Of a stretch of DNA of 64,000 nucleotides, positions 24,841 through 32,997 are shown one piece after another. Source of the DNA: ZC4RG25 sp023428365 (GTDB lineage Bacteria; Pseudomonadota; Alphaproteobacteria; Rhizobiales; Hyphomicrobiaceae); contig JBNOAI010000004.1 in NCBI GenBank assembly GCA_050283925.1, forward strand, positions 248,001 through 312,000, written 5' to 3'. The notes under the pieces are model-generated. The model ran no database searches and was not told the DNA's origin. It saw only the letters and a list, made by a program, of their open reading frames with translations. The stretch's first letter is position 1. The number at the start of each line of letters is the position of its first letter. The translations under genes were made by a program, and so were the position numbers.

Positions 24841-25617
24841 TTAGGCACCCCTACGCAGTCGCATGCGATAGGTGAAATGATCAGCGGGATGCCAGTTCAT
24901 CGACGTGAGCATCGTGGATCCACTCTCGTCGATGTAGCGTCTGACGAATCTCAATGATGGGGCCCCGGACCGGAGTTTGAGCGCCTTAGCGGCGTTCCGA
25001 GGCAGCGGGTCAGCAGAAATTTCCTGCACCACTTCGGCAATGTGCTCGCCCGAACGGCGCTCAACGAGATCATAAATAGGTCCTTCAGTCGTGCGGACGT
25101 CGTGAAGGTGCTCCTCGAAGCGCGTGTGAACGAAGACGGCTGTGGCGCAGATCGGTTCATTCGACTGCGGTCGCCAACGCCGCCCTTCCAGCATGACCCA
25201 GGTCGAAGCAGCGGGCGCAGGAATGATCAGCGCCAAATCCGGAGAGATCGAGACGCGCTCGACGCGCTGAATCTCGTATCGTGTGTCGTGAGCATACTGT
25301 GTCAGCTCCTCGAGCGATCGCATGGCTTGAACGTAGCGGGCCGTCGGAGCGACTGAGGCGACCAGTGTTCCGGAGCCGCGCCGTCGCGAGACCATCCCTT
25401 GCTCGCTCAACACGCGCAGTGCGTCGCGGATCGTATGGCGGCTGACGTCGAAACGTTCGCAAAGCTCGCTCTCGGTCGGCAACATCGTATCGACAGCGAA
25501 AGTGCCGCTGGAAATTTCGGCCTGCAATGTCTGGGCGATCCGCTGGTAGAGGGGTGGTTCGCCGCTCTCGAGGTCCACGCCTGCTTCCTTAGCCACTGAT
25601 TTTGCAGCCAAGTTCAT
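24841..25617 (-). CDS. GntR-family regulator, HutC subfamily
   Basis: 258 residues. N-terminal GntR winged helix (about 20-90, with CERFDVSRHTIRDALRVL) and a C-terminal UTRA ligand-binding domain (about 105-250). The ATG at 25617 has GGAG upstream; 34 further codons of open frame are ignored because they are not HutC-like and would cover the operator. Divergent from the MaoC operon. TAGTTGNCCRGACTA-type sites lie upstream of both (25643, 25832, 25862). Confidence 0.9.
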   Translation of the reverse strand: MNLAAKSVAKEAGVDLESGEPPLYQRIAQTLQAEISSGTFAVDTMLPTESELCERFDVSRHTIRDALRVLSEQGMVSRRRGSGTLVASVAPTARYVQAMRSLEELTQYAHDTRYEIQRVERVSISPDLALIIPAPAASTWVMLEGRRWRPQSNEPICATAVFVHTRFEEHLHDVRTTEGPIYDLVERRSGEHIAEVVQEISADPLPRNAAKALKLRSGAPSLRFVRRYIDESGSTMLTSMNWHPADHFTYRMRLRRGA

Positions 25618-25642
25618 GTCCGCTCCACTGTTGGCACTCAAA

Positions 25643-25657
25643 TAGTTGTCCAGACTA
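25643..25657. promoter_or_regulatory. Candidate HutC-type operator, site 1
   Basis: TAGTTGTCCAGACTA, an imperfect palindrome (TAGT...ACTA), 26 bases upstream of the HutC-type regulator start. Two closely related sites lie next to the divergent operon. Probable autoregulation site; inference from repeat and position. Confidence 0.5.
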
Positions 25658-25831
25658 ATATAAGTGAGACGGCATTGTGACACCAGCGAGAAGCGAGGTT
25701 GATTTCCATATTTCAGCAAGAAATCGCGTGCTCGAGGCGACGTGCAGGAAGGCTATTGGGCGCAAAGCTGCGCAAACGCTCACGCATTGATGCGATGCAG
25801 CAGTGAATTGACGCATCGCAACGCAGATCCC

Positions 25832-25875
25832 TAGTTGACCGGACTAATCCATGACATGCAAAGTTATCCGGACAT
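25832..25875. promoter_or_regulatory. Candidate HutC-type operators, sites 2 and 3
   Basis: TAGTTGACCGGACTA (25832-25846) and AGTTATCCGGACAT (25862-25875) share the core AGTTNNCCGGAC and start 29 bases apart, just before the MaoC gene. Together with site 1 at 25643 they make a three-site set spanning the regulator's intergenic region. Confidence 0.5.
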
Positions 25876-25896
25876 TTCCTCATGGAGTTGGATCTC

Positions 25897-26415
25897 ATGC
25901 GCGACGCCGTCAGGACGATAGCTGAAAAGCGCTACCGTGAGACGGGCGGCCGCTACTACGAAGAGTTCTCTGTCGGCGACGTCTATGAGCACCGGCCAGG
26001 CCGGACAATCAGCGAGACTGACAACACCTGGTTCGCGCTGCTGACGATGAATACGCACCCAATACACTTCGATAGCGAGTATGCGGCGCATTCCGAGTTC
26101 GGCCGGATTCTTGTGGCGAGCCCGCTCACTCTGTCGATTGTGGTGGGCATGAGCGTCTCGGACGTCTCGCAGAAAGCCAAAGCCAATCTCGGCTGGAAAG
26201 AGATCAAGCTGACGGCGCCGGTCTTTTGCGGTGACACGCTCTACGCCGAGAGTGAGGTGCTGGAAAAGCGCGAGTCGGCCAGCAGGTCGGGTGACGGCAT
26301 CGTCACAGTTAGGACTCTCGGGAAGAACCAAGGTGGAACCGTCGTGTGTGACTTCGTTCGCACGATCCTGGTTCCGAAGCGCGGCCATGGCGTTGATGAC
26401 GCCGCGAACTACTGA
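25897..26415 (+). CDS. MaoC-family (hot-dog fold) enoyl-CoA hydratase-like protein
   Basis: About 172 residues. Hydratase 2-type segment ETDNTWFALLTMNTHPIHFD, with the conserved Asp and His, near residue 40. Such proteins hydrate enoyl-CoA, itaconyl-CoA or mesaconyl-CoA thioesters. The ATG at 25897 has GGAG eight bases upstream; ATG 25882 is an alternative. First gene of a long plus-strand catabolic operon, followed seven bases later by an acyl-CoA dehydrogenase. Confidence 0.9.
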   Translation: MRDAVRTIAEKRYRETGGRYYEEFSVGDVYEHRPGRTISETDNTWFALLTMNTHPIHFDSEYAAHSEFGRILVASPLTLSIVVGMSVSDVSQKAKANLGWKEIKLTAPVFCGDTLYAESEVLEKRESASRSGDGIVTVRTLGKNQGGTVVCDFVRTILVPKRGHGVDDAANY

Positions 26416-26422
26416 GCCCGCC

Positions 26423-27586
26423 ATGTGTGCAACCCGTATATCCGCCGACGAAGAACAGGCGCTGTTCGATACGATCGATCGCTGGCTTGATGTCAAGGTC
26501 AAGCCGGTCGTGCGGCGGCACGATCATGACGACATCTATCCTGCCGAGATCGTTGAACAGATGAAAGAACTCGGCCTGTTCGGCGCTACGATCGGCCAGG
26601 AATACGGTGGGCTGGGCCTGCCTGCCGAAACCTACGCCCAGATCGTCATGCGAATCTCCAGCGTTTGGATGGCAATTACCGGCATCTTCAATTCGCATTT
26701 GATCATGGCTGCGGCGGTCGAGCGCTTCGGTACGCAAGAGCAGAAGGATTATTGGCTCCCACGCTTTGCCAGCGGCGAAGTTCGCGGCGGATTGGCCCTG
26801 ACAGAGCCCGACTGCGGCACGGATCTCCAGGCGATCCGCACCACCGCTCGCCGCGATGGCAATCGCTATCTCATCAATGGAACGAAGACCTGGATTTCCA
26901 ACGGCATCGAAGGCTCCTGTTTCGCTTTGCTGGTGAAAACAGATCCTGGAGCCGAGCCACGCCATAAAGGTATGAGCCTATTTTTGGCGCCCAAGAAGGC
27001 AGGTTTCCGGGTCGGCAAAAAAATAGAGAAACTTGGCTATAAATGTATCGATTCAGCCGAACTCGTTTTTGAAGATTACGAACTCGACGAAAGCCATTTG
27101 ATTGGCGGGGTCGAAGGTCGCGGATTCCAGCAGGCGACAGGTGGTCTTGAACTCGGCCGCATCAACGTTGCTGCGCGTGGTGTCGGTCTGGCCGAAGGAG
27201 CGCTGCGGCTGGCGACCGAATACGCGCAGGTGCGCAAGAGCTTCGGAAAGCCGATTTCAGAACATCAGGCCATCCAGCTCAAGCTTGGAGAGATGGTGAC
27301 GCGGGCCCGCGCTGCGCGCTTGCTGACGCTGGACGCGGCGCAGGCTTACGATCGTGGCGAGCGCTGCGATATGGAAGCCGGGATGGCGAAATACTTCGCC
27401 TCAGAGGCCGCGGTCGAAAACAGCCTGGAAGGCATGCGCATTCATGGCGGCTACTCCTATTCGAAGGAGTTCGACATCGAGCGCTTTTTCCGAGATGCGC
27501 CGCTGATGTGCATCGGTGAAGGCACCAACGAGATGCAGCGCATCATCATTTCCAAGCAGTGGATCAAAAGGAATTCGGCAGCATGA
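26423..27586 (+). CDS. Acyl-CoA dehydrogenase
   Basis: 387 residues, the usual length for FAD acyl-CoA dehydrogenases. It has LTEPDCGTDLQA near 120, TWISNG near 153, RKSFGKPISEHQAIQ near 270 and a catalytic Glu in GEGTNEMQ near the C-terminus. The ATG at 26423 follows the MaoC stop; an open frame to 26231 overlaps MaoC and is rejected. It introduces the alpha-beta double bond that the MaoC enzyme could hydrate. It overlaps the next gene by ATGA. Confidence 0.95.
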   Translation: MCATRISADEEQALFDTIDRWLDVKVKPVVRRHDHDDIYPAEIVEQMKELGLFGATIGQEYGGLGLPAETYAQIVMRISSVWMAITGIFNSHLIMAAAVERFGTQEQKDYWLPRFASGEVRGGLALTEPDCGTDLQAIRTTARRDGNRYLINGTKTWISNGIEGSCFALLVKTDPGAEPRHKGMSLFLAPKKAGFRVGKKIEKLGYKCIDSAELVFEDYELDESHLIGGVEGRGFQQATGGLELGRINVAARGVGLAEGALRLATEYAQVRKSFGKPISEHQAIQLKLGEMVTRARAARLLTLDAAQAYDRGERCDMEAGMAKYFASEAAVENSLEGMRIHGGYSYSKEFDIERFFRDAPLMCIGEGTNEMQRIIISKQWIKRNSAA

Positions 27587-28770
27587 GCCCACTCGCCGGC
27601 CTTCGCGTTCTGACGCTGGAACAGTTCGGTGCCGGGCCGTACGGCTCCATGGCGCTGGCTGATCTCGGCGCGGATGTCATCAAGATCGAGAGCCCTGCGG
27701 CTGGTGGTGACGCATCCCGGCATGTCGGACCGCACATGTTGGGCGAGGGTGATAGCCAGTACTTCCAGACATTCAACCTCAACAAGCGAAGCGTTGCACT
27801 CGATCTGAAAACGCCGATTGGGCAAGAGGCCTTTCGCCGGCTCGTTGCAACGGCTGACGCAGTCATCAACAATCTGCGTGGCGACCAGCCGGAAAAACTC
27901 GGTCTCACCTATGAGAGCCTGAAGGCCGTCAATCCGCGCATCGTCTGCCTGCACATTTCGGCCTATGGGCGTGACAACGAACGCAAGGGGTGGCCGGGCT
28001 ACGACTATCTGATGCAAGCCGAGGCCGGCATCATGAGCGTCACCGGTGAGCCGGACGGCGCTCCAACACGGCTCGGTCTGTCGATGATCGATTTTATGAC
28101 CGGCATAACCGGCGTCGTCGGCTTGCTGTCGGCGATCCTGCGTGCGCGGCAGTCAGGGGTTGGCGCTGATGTCGACACCTGCCTGTTCGACGTCGCGCTG
28201 CATCAGCTCTCTTATCCCGCCACATGGTATCTGAACGAGGGCGACGTGCCGGCCAGGATGGCGCGCAGCGCCCACCTCTCGGCCGTGCCCGTGCAGACCT
28301 TCGAGACGGCCGACGGCTGGCTATTCATCATGTGCATGACGGACAAGTTTTTCGGTGCGCTGGTTGGCGCGATGAACCGTCCGGATCTCGCCGAGGACGA
28401 GCGCTTTGCGACGGCGAAAGCACGCCGCATCAATCGCGATCTGCTGACCCGCGAACTCGACGCCGAATTCATGAAGGCCGGAACGCAGGAATGGCTGTCC
28501 CGCCTGAACGGATTACTGCCTGTTGCCCCTGTCCTCGACATTCCGCAGACGTTCGCCAATCCGTTCGTCGAACGGATCGGTATGGTCACGAAGGTCGCTC
28601 ACCCTCTGAAATCGGATCTGCGCTGTCTCGCCAGTCCGTTGCGCATCGACGGTGAGCGGCCGCAGGCCAAAGCCTGCAGCGTTCTTGGAGCAGACACCGA
28701 AGATGTGCTGCGTGAGATTGGTTTCGGCGCGGACGAGATCGCAGCGCTTCGCGCTGGCGCGGCGGCTTAG
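27583..28770 (+). CDS. CaiB/BaiF (class III) CoA-transferase, copy 1
   Basis: 395 residues, family III CoA-transferase fold. The N-terminus (LAGLRVLTLEQFGAGPYGSM) and the segment GLSMIDFMTGITGV with the presumed catalytic Asp are typical. Moves CoA between carboxylates. The start overlaps the acyl-CoA dehydrogenase stop (ATGA). A second CaiB-type gene follows after 12 bases, so the two may form a heteromeric enzyme, as in BbsEF or SmtAB; that is an inference. Confidence 0.94.
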   Translation: MSPLAGLRVLTLEQFGAGPYGSMALADLGADVIKIESPAAGGDASRHVGPHMLGEGDSQYFQTFNLNKRSVALDLKTPIGQEAFRRLVATADAVINNLRGDQPEKLGLTYESLKAVNPRIVCLHISAYGRDNERKGWPGYDYLMQAEAGIMSVTGEPDGAPTRLGLSMIDFMTGITGVVGLLSAILRARQSGVGADVDTCLFDVALHQLSYPATWYLNEGDVPARMARSAHLSAVPVQTFETADGWLFIMCMTDKFFGALVGAMNRPDLAEDERFATAKARRINRDLLTRELDAEFMKAGTQEWLSRLNGLLPVAPVLDIPQTFANPFVERIGMVTKVAHPLKSDLRCLASPLRIDGERPQAKACSVLGADTEDVLREIGFGADEIAALRAGAAA

Positions 28771-28782
28771 GGAGCGCGGGCG

Positions 28783-29907
28783 ATGAAGCTCGAAGGCCTG
28801 CGCGTCGTCGATCTCTCGGTTTTTCTGCCGGGTCCATATCTGACAATGACGCTTGCCGATCATGGCGCCAGTGTCTTGAAAATAGAGCCGCCGGGCGGCG
28901 ATCCAGCTCGCGAAATCGGCCCGCGCGTCGAGGGGGAGACTGTCTTCTTCCGCAACGTCAATCGCGGCAAGGAGAGCATTGTCGTTGATCTCAAGGAGCC
29001 CGGCGGTCGCGAGCATGTGCTGAAGCTTTGTGACGAGGCTGATGTCGTGGTCGAGACGTTTCGACCTGGCGTGGTCAACCGGCTTGGTGTCGACTACGAA
29101 ACCGTCAGTGCGCGCAACCCGCGTGTTGTCTACTGCTCGATCAGCGCGTTCGGACAAGACGGCCCCTACCGCGACCGGCCGGCGCATGATCTTGCCGTGG
29201 AAGCTCTCGGTGGGTCCATTTCGATCAACGAAGGGCAGGATGGTCAGCCGACAATCCCTGGGATTCCGGCAGCGGACATGCTGGCCTCTCTGCAAGCCTT
29301 TGGCGGCGTAATGATGGCGCTGCTGCGGCGCGAGCGTACCGGACGCGGTGACTACCTCGACATTTCGATGTACGACGCAGTACTTGCCGCCTATCCGAAT
29401 GTGCTGGGGCCTGTGATCGCCCACGGTCGGGATCCTGTGCCGAAACATGAGCGCAGTATGGGCGGCTCGGCATTCTACCGCATCTACCCGACTGCTGACG
29501 GCCGTCACATCGTGCTTGGCGGGCAGGAAGTCAAATTCATCAGGAATCTTCTTACGGCATTGGAGCGCCCGGAACTCGCCACGCTTTGCGAACGCGGTCC
29601 GGGACCGCATCAAGCCCCCGTTGTCGCGTTCCTGGCTGAGACCTTTGCACAGCGGACCCAGGCGCAATGGGAGCAATGGTTTGTCGGACGCGACATCTGT
29701 TTTGCGCCGGTCAAGAGCCTCAGCGAGGCTTTGGATGATCCGCACGCGCGTCATCGCGGCATGGTGCTTGGCAAGGGCGAGACGCGCCTGATCGGATCAG
29801 CAATCAAATTCCGCAATGAGCCAGCAAACCCACGCCTGACTGTGCCGCGATTGCCCGATGCGGTCACGCGTGAAGCAGCGGCTCAGAGCAGTGGAGCAGG
29901 AACATGA
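28783..29907 (+). CDS. CaiB/BaiF (class III) CoA-transferase, copy 2
   Basis: 374 residues, same family as its neighbour but clearly diverged. N-terminal LEGLRVVDLSVFLPGPYLTM; presumed catalytic Asp in IPGIPAADMLASLQAF. Typical members are 380-420 residues. It overlaps the isochorismatase gene by ATGA, so expression is coupled to amide hydrolysis. Substrates unknown. Confidence 0.94.
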   Translation: MKLEGLRVVDLSVFLPGPYLTMTLADHGASVLKIEPPGGDPAREIGPRVEGETVFFRNVNRGKESIVVDLKEPGGREHVLKLCDEADVVVETFRPGVVNRLGVDYETVSARNPRVVYCSISAFGQDGPYRDRPAHDLAVEALGGSISINEGQDGQPTIPGIPAADMLASLQAFGGVMMALLRRERTGRGDYLDISMYDAVLAAYPNVLGPVIAHGRDPVPKHERSMGGSAFYRIYPTADGRHIVLGGQEVKFIRNLLTALERPELATLCERGPGPHQAPVVAFLAETFAQRTQAQWEQWFVGRDICFAPVKSLSEALDDPHARHRGMVLGKGETRLIGSAIKFRNEPANPRLTVPRLPDAVTREAAAQSSGAGT

Positions 29908-30524
29908 GTTTCGAAGCCGGCGGTTATGGCGAGATCGCGATTGGATGGGGCAAGCGCCCCGCCGTGATCGTCGTCGATTTTCAACTCGCCTTTACTGATC
30001 CAACCTATCCGCTCGGACAGTCCGGTCACATCCACGCCGCGGTGGAGCAAACCGCAAAATTGCTGGCTTTCGCGCGCGCCAATAACGTTCCGGTCGCGTC
30101 ATGCCGAACCGCATGGTGTGGCGAAAAGGATATGATCCTATGGAAGGCTTCGGGGACCCGGCAAGGCATGTTCCACGGAGATCGCCCGACCGAGATGGAC
30201 CCTCGCATTTATGATGCGAGTTACGACGTCAATTTCGTCAAGGCGGGTCCGTCGATTTTCTTCGGAACGCCGCTGGTTTCCTACCTGATCAAGTCGCAGA
30301 TCGACACGGTGATCGTCACGGGCTGCACCACTAGCGGATGCGTCCGCGCCTCGATCATTGACTGCTTCTCCTACGGCTTCCGAACGATTGTTCCGGAGGA
30401 CTGTGTCGGAGACATGGGGTTAGAAGCCCACCGCGCCAATTTGCTCGATGTCGGCCGGCGCTACGCCGACGTAGTCGATGCCAAAACGTGCATGTCCGAA
30501 ATCCGCAAACTCGCAGCGTTCTGA
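29904..30524 (+). CDS. Isochorismatase-family amidohydrolase, copy 1
   Basis: 206 residues. Cysteine hydrolase triad: Asp in VIVVDFQLAF, Lys in NFVKAGPSIF and Cys in TGCTTSGCVRAS. Closest in feel to N-carbamoylsarcosine amidase and maleamate amidohydrolases, which cleave amide or carbamoyl groups and release ammonia. In this operon it could free a carboxylate for the CoA-transferases. One of three such enzymes in 8 kb. Confidence 0.92.
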   Translation: MSFEAGGYGEIAIGWGKRPAVIVVDFQLAFTDPTYPLGQSGHIHAAVEQTAKLLAFARANNVPVASCRTAWCGEKDMILWKASGTRQGMFHGDRPTEMDPRIYDASYDVNFVKAGPSIFFGTPLVSYLIKSQIDTVIVTGCTTSGCVRASIIDCFSYGFRTIVPEDCVGDMGLEAHRANLLDVGRRYADVVDAKTCMSEIRKLAAF

Positions 30525-30551
30525 CGCTGCTCACTCAGAGAAGGAATGCCA

Positions 30552-31355
30552 ATGCCGACTGCCCGTATCAACGGTCACGACATGTACTACGAAATCCACG
30601 GCAAGGGTGATCCGCTCCTGCTGATGGGGGGGTGGGGGACATTCTGTCATGGGGAGCAGCACCATCTGCCGTGGGGCCTGACGGATCGCTATTCGGTCGT
30701 GATCTTCGATCATCGTGGCGTCGGTGACTCCGGCGATGAACTCGACAAGCCGGCGACCACGCGCATGTATGCCGATGACGCGATCGGGCTGCTGTCGCAT
30801 CTTGAGATACCCCGGGCTCATTTGATCGGACTGATCGGCATGGGCGCCTGTATTGCGCAGGAAATGGCGATCAGTCATCCGCAGCTCGTCCGCTCCATGG
30901 TCAACACGGGCGCCTGGCTTAAAACCGATCGTTTCCTGACGGATCAGCTCGAACTGTTCCGCACCGTCCACCGCGACATGGGCTTTCTGCCCTTCCAACA
31001 TGCAGTGACGGTGCTGTCCTTTGAACCGGAGTATTACAACAAGAACATCGATCGCCTGCTCGGTGTTGACGGCGTCTGGGGGCACCTCAATGGGCGGTAT
31101 CCTGCGCATTCACGCCTCATCGACGCCTGCGTGACGCACGACACCCGTGACCGCGCCAAGCAGATCAAGGCGCCGACCTTCGTTCTCCATGCCGGGCTCG
31201 ATCAGGTCACTGGTCCGCGGACGACACAGCCGATCCAGGACGCGATTCCGGGAGCGGAAGGCTACCTCCTCGCAGAAGCCGCACACGTGATCGCCGGAAA
31301 GGCGATGAAGGCGCGCTTCTCCGAACTCCTGTTTGACTTCCTGAAGAAGCATTGA
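30552..31355 (+). CDS. Alpha/beta hydrolase
   Basis: 267 residues, alpha/beta-hydrolase fold with DHRGVGDSG near residue 56, His near the C-terminus in AEAAHVIAG, and Asp in the strand before GLDQVTGP. The nucleophile elbow reads GLIGMGACIA, so the usual Ser in GxSxG is replaced by Met; the catalytic nucleophile is uncertain. The ATG at 30552 has AAGGA six bases upstream; ATG 30546 is alternative. Lies between the isochorismatase and the TRAP transporter. Confidence 0.88.
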   Translation: MPTARINGHDMYYEIHGKGDPLLLMGGWGTFCHGEQHHLPWGLTDRYSVVIFDHRGVGDSGDELDKPATTRMYADDAIGLLSHLEIPRAHLIGLIGMGACIAQEMAISHPQLVRSMVNTGAWLKTDRFLTDQLELFRTVHRDMGFLPFQHAVTVLSFEPEYYNKNIDRLLGVDGVWGHLNGRYPAHSRLIDACVTHDTRDRAKQIKAPTFVLHAGLDQVTGPRTTQPIQDAIPGAEGYLLAEAAHVIAGKAMKARFSELLFDFLKKH

Positions 31356-31360
31356 ACCAA

Positions 31361-31381
31361 ACGGCCCGGGCCGTACCCGGG
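31361..31381. repeat. GC-rich palindrome between the hydrolase and TRAP genes
   Basis: ACGGCCCGGGCCGT (31361-31374) is a perfect 14-base palindrome, and a second CCCGGG follows at 31376-31381. RNA hairpin formation here could punctuate the operon and raise expression of the TRAP binding protein. No T run is present. Confidence 0.35.
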
Positions 31382-31404
31382 AAACAAAACATCTAGGGAG
31401 AAAC

Positions 31405-32406
31405 ATGATGTCCATCACCCGCCGACATGCCGTCGCGGCTTTTGCGTCAGCCCTTGCGCTGATGACCACAGGTGCTCAGGCGCAAGACAAGCAGATCACC
31501 ATTCGTTTTCCGTTCGAATACGCAGCCGACGTTGCGCCAGGGCTCGCCAATCAGGCGTTCAAGAAGTTGGTCGAGGAGCGCTCGAACGGTCGCATCAAGG
31601 TTCAGCTGTATCCGAATGGAAGTCTGCTGAAAGGACTGGATCTGCTGCAGGGCGTCGTTCGCGGCGATGCGGAGATGACGACACTCGTTTCCGCATACTG
31701 GGTTGGTGTGTCGCCGAAACTCAGTGTTTTCGACCTTCCGTACGCTTTCCCGACGCATGAGGCCTTCTACAAGGCGATGGACGATAGCGCCTTCCAGAAG
31801 GACGTGTTCGGTGAGCTGGAATCGAAGGGCATCACGGTGCTCGGAATGCTTCCGTACGACTATGTCGTGCCGGGTTCGCGCAAAGGGCCGCTCATCAAGG
31901 CCGAGGATTTGAAGGCGCTGAAATTGCGTGCGGTCGGTAAGACCAACGCGGCTGCGCTGACGGCAGCTGGCGCCACGGCCGTGTCGATCAACATCACCGA
32001 GGTTTCGACCGCCATTCAGCAGGGTGTGATTGACGGACTGAACACGCCGCTCGACGCCTTCGTCAGCTATCGCTTCTTCGAGCCGATCAAGAACGTCACC
32101 TATGCGCGCTACTTCTTCGCGTTCTATCCCTGGACGGTGAATGCAAAGTTCTGGGCCGGTCTGAGCGATGCAGACCGCTCGCTGCTCGAAAAGGCCGCGG
32201 GCGAGGTGCTTGTCGGTCAGCGCAAGATTGCGCGTGATGCAGCTGACCAGGCCAAGGCAACGCTGATCTCGAATGGAGTGAAGGTTCACGAGCAGACTGC
32301 CGAGGAAGCCAAGGCCTGGGGTGAAGCGATGGGCTCGACTTGGGCGACGGCCGAAAGCCAGTTCGGCAAGCCGCTGATCGATCGTATCCGCGCTTTTAGC
32401 CGGTAA
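31405..32406 (+). CDS. TRAP transporter substrate-binding protein DctP, system 1
   Basis: 333 residues with a Sec signal peptide ending near GAQAQD. DctP fold; VIDGLNTPLDAFVSYRF segment and the region near KLRAVGKTNAAAL contain the position of the carboxylate-binding Arg. A GGGAG Shine-Dalgarno precedes the ATG. It captures an organic acid in the periplasm for the DctQ/DctM pair that follows in the order P-Q-M. Confidence 0.93.
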   Translation: MMSITRRHAVAAFASALALMTTGAQAQDKQITIRFPFEYAADVAPGLANQAFKKLVEERSNGRIKVQLYPNGSLLKGLDLLQGVVRGDAEMTTLVSAYWVGVSPKLSVFDLPYAFPTHEAFYKAMDDSAFQKDVFGELESKGITVLGMLPYDYVVPGSRKGPLIKAEDLKALKLRAVGKTNAAALTAAGATAVSINITEVSTAIQQGVIDGLNTPLDAFVSYRFFEPIKNVTYARYFFAFYPWTVNAKFWAGLSDADRSLLEKAAGEVLVGQRKIARDAADQAKATLISNGVKVHEQTAEEAKAWGEAMGSTWATAESQFGKPLIDRIRAFSR

Positions 32407-32430
32407 ATCGCAGTGGCCGAGGATCGTCCA

Positions 32431-32994
32431 ATGAGCGAGCAGCCGTCAGCGCAGGTGTTGGACCGGGTTTCTGGCTGGGCGGGCGCGTTGCGTTTCGCCC
32501 TCGGCCGGTTCGAAGGCTGGTTCGCCGGCACATCGATGTTCTTGTGCCTGGTAGTGGTCAGCGCCGAGATCTTTCTACGCGGCGTTTTGAACATCTCCCT
32601 GCAATGGTCGGAAGAACTGGCGCGCTATCTGCTCATTTGGACGACTTACTGGGGTGCTGCGGCCGCAACCGCAGACAATGCCCACATCCGCGTCGAGTTC
32701 CTGGTCAACCTGCTGGGGCGTAAGGCGCGGTTGTGGGTGGAGGTTGCGATCCTGCTGTCATGCGCTGCGGGGGCGGCAGTCTTTGCATGGTACGGCTACG
32801 GGCTCGTCGAAGACTCGCGCCTGCTCGGTTTGACGTCTGGCGACAGCAACCTCGCCGTTCCGATCTGGATATTCCAATCCGTCATTCCGATCGCTTTCGC
32901 GCTGATGAGCATCAGACTGCTGTTGAGCGTGTTCCATATCATCCGCTTCGGCGAGTTACCAAAACCGGAAGACGAACTGATCCTCGAGGTCTGA
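32431..32994 (+). CDS. TRAP transporter small permease DctQ, system 1
   Basis: 187 residues with four transmembrane segments and the WSEELARYLLIWTTYWG motif typical of DctQ. The ATG at 32431 with GAGG upstream is preferred; GTG 32413 is an alternative. Three bases separate it from the dctM gene. Confidence 0.9.
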   Translation: MSEQPSAQVLDRVSGWAGALRFALGRFEGWFAGTSMFLCLVVVSAEIFLRGVLNISLQWSEELARYLLIWTTYWGAAAATADNAHIRVEFLVNLLGRKARLWVEVAILLSCAAGAAVFAWYGYGLVEDSRLLGLTSGDSNLAVPIWIFQSVIPIAFALMSIRLLLSVFHIIRFGELPKPEDELILEV

Positions 32995-32997
32995 CAC

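Noticed and set aside
26231..26422. Longer N-terminus for the acyl-CoA dehydrogenase
   Set aside because: The extra residues are antisense-like Ser/Arg-rich sequence overlapping MaoC; normal dehydrogenase length is reached from 26423.
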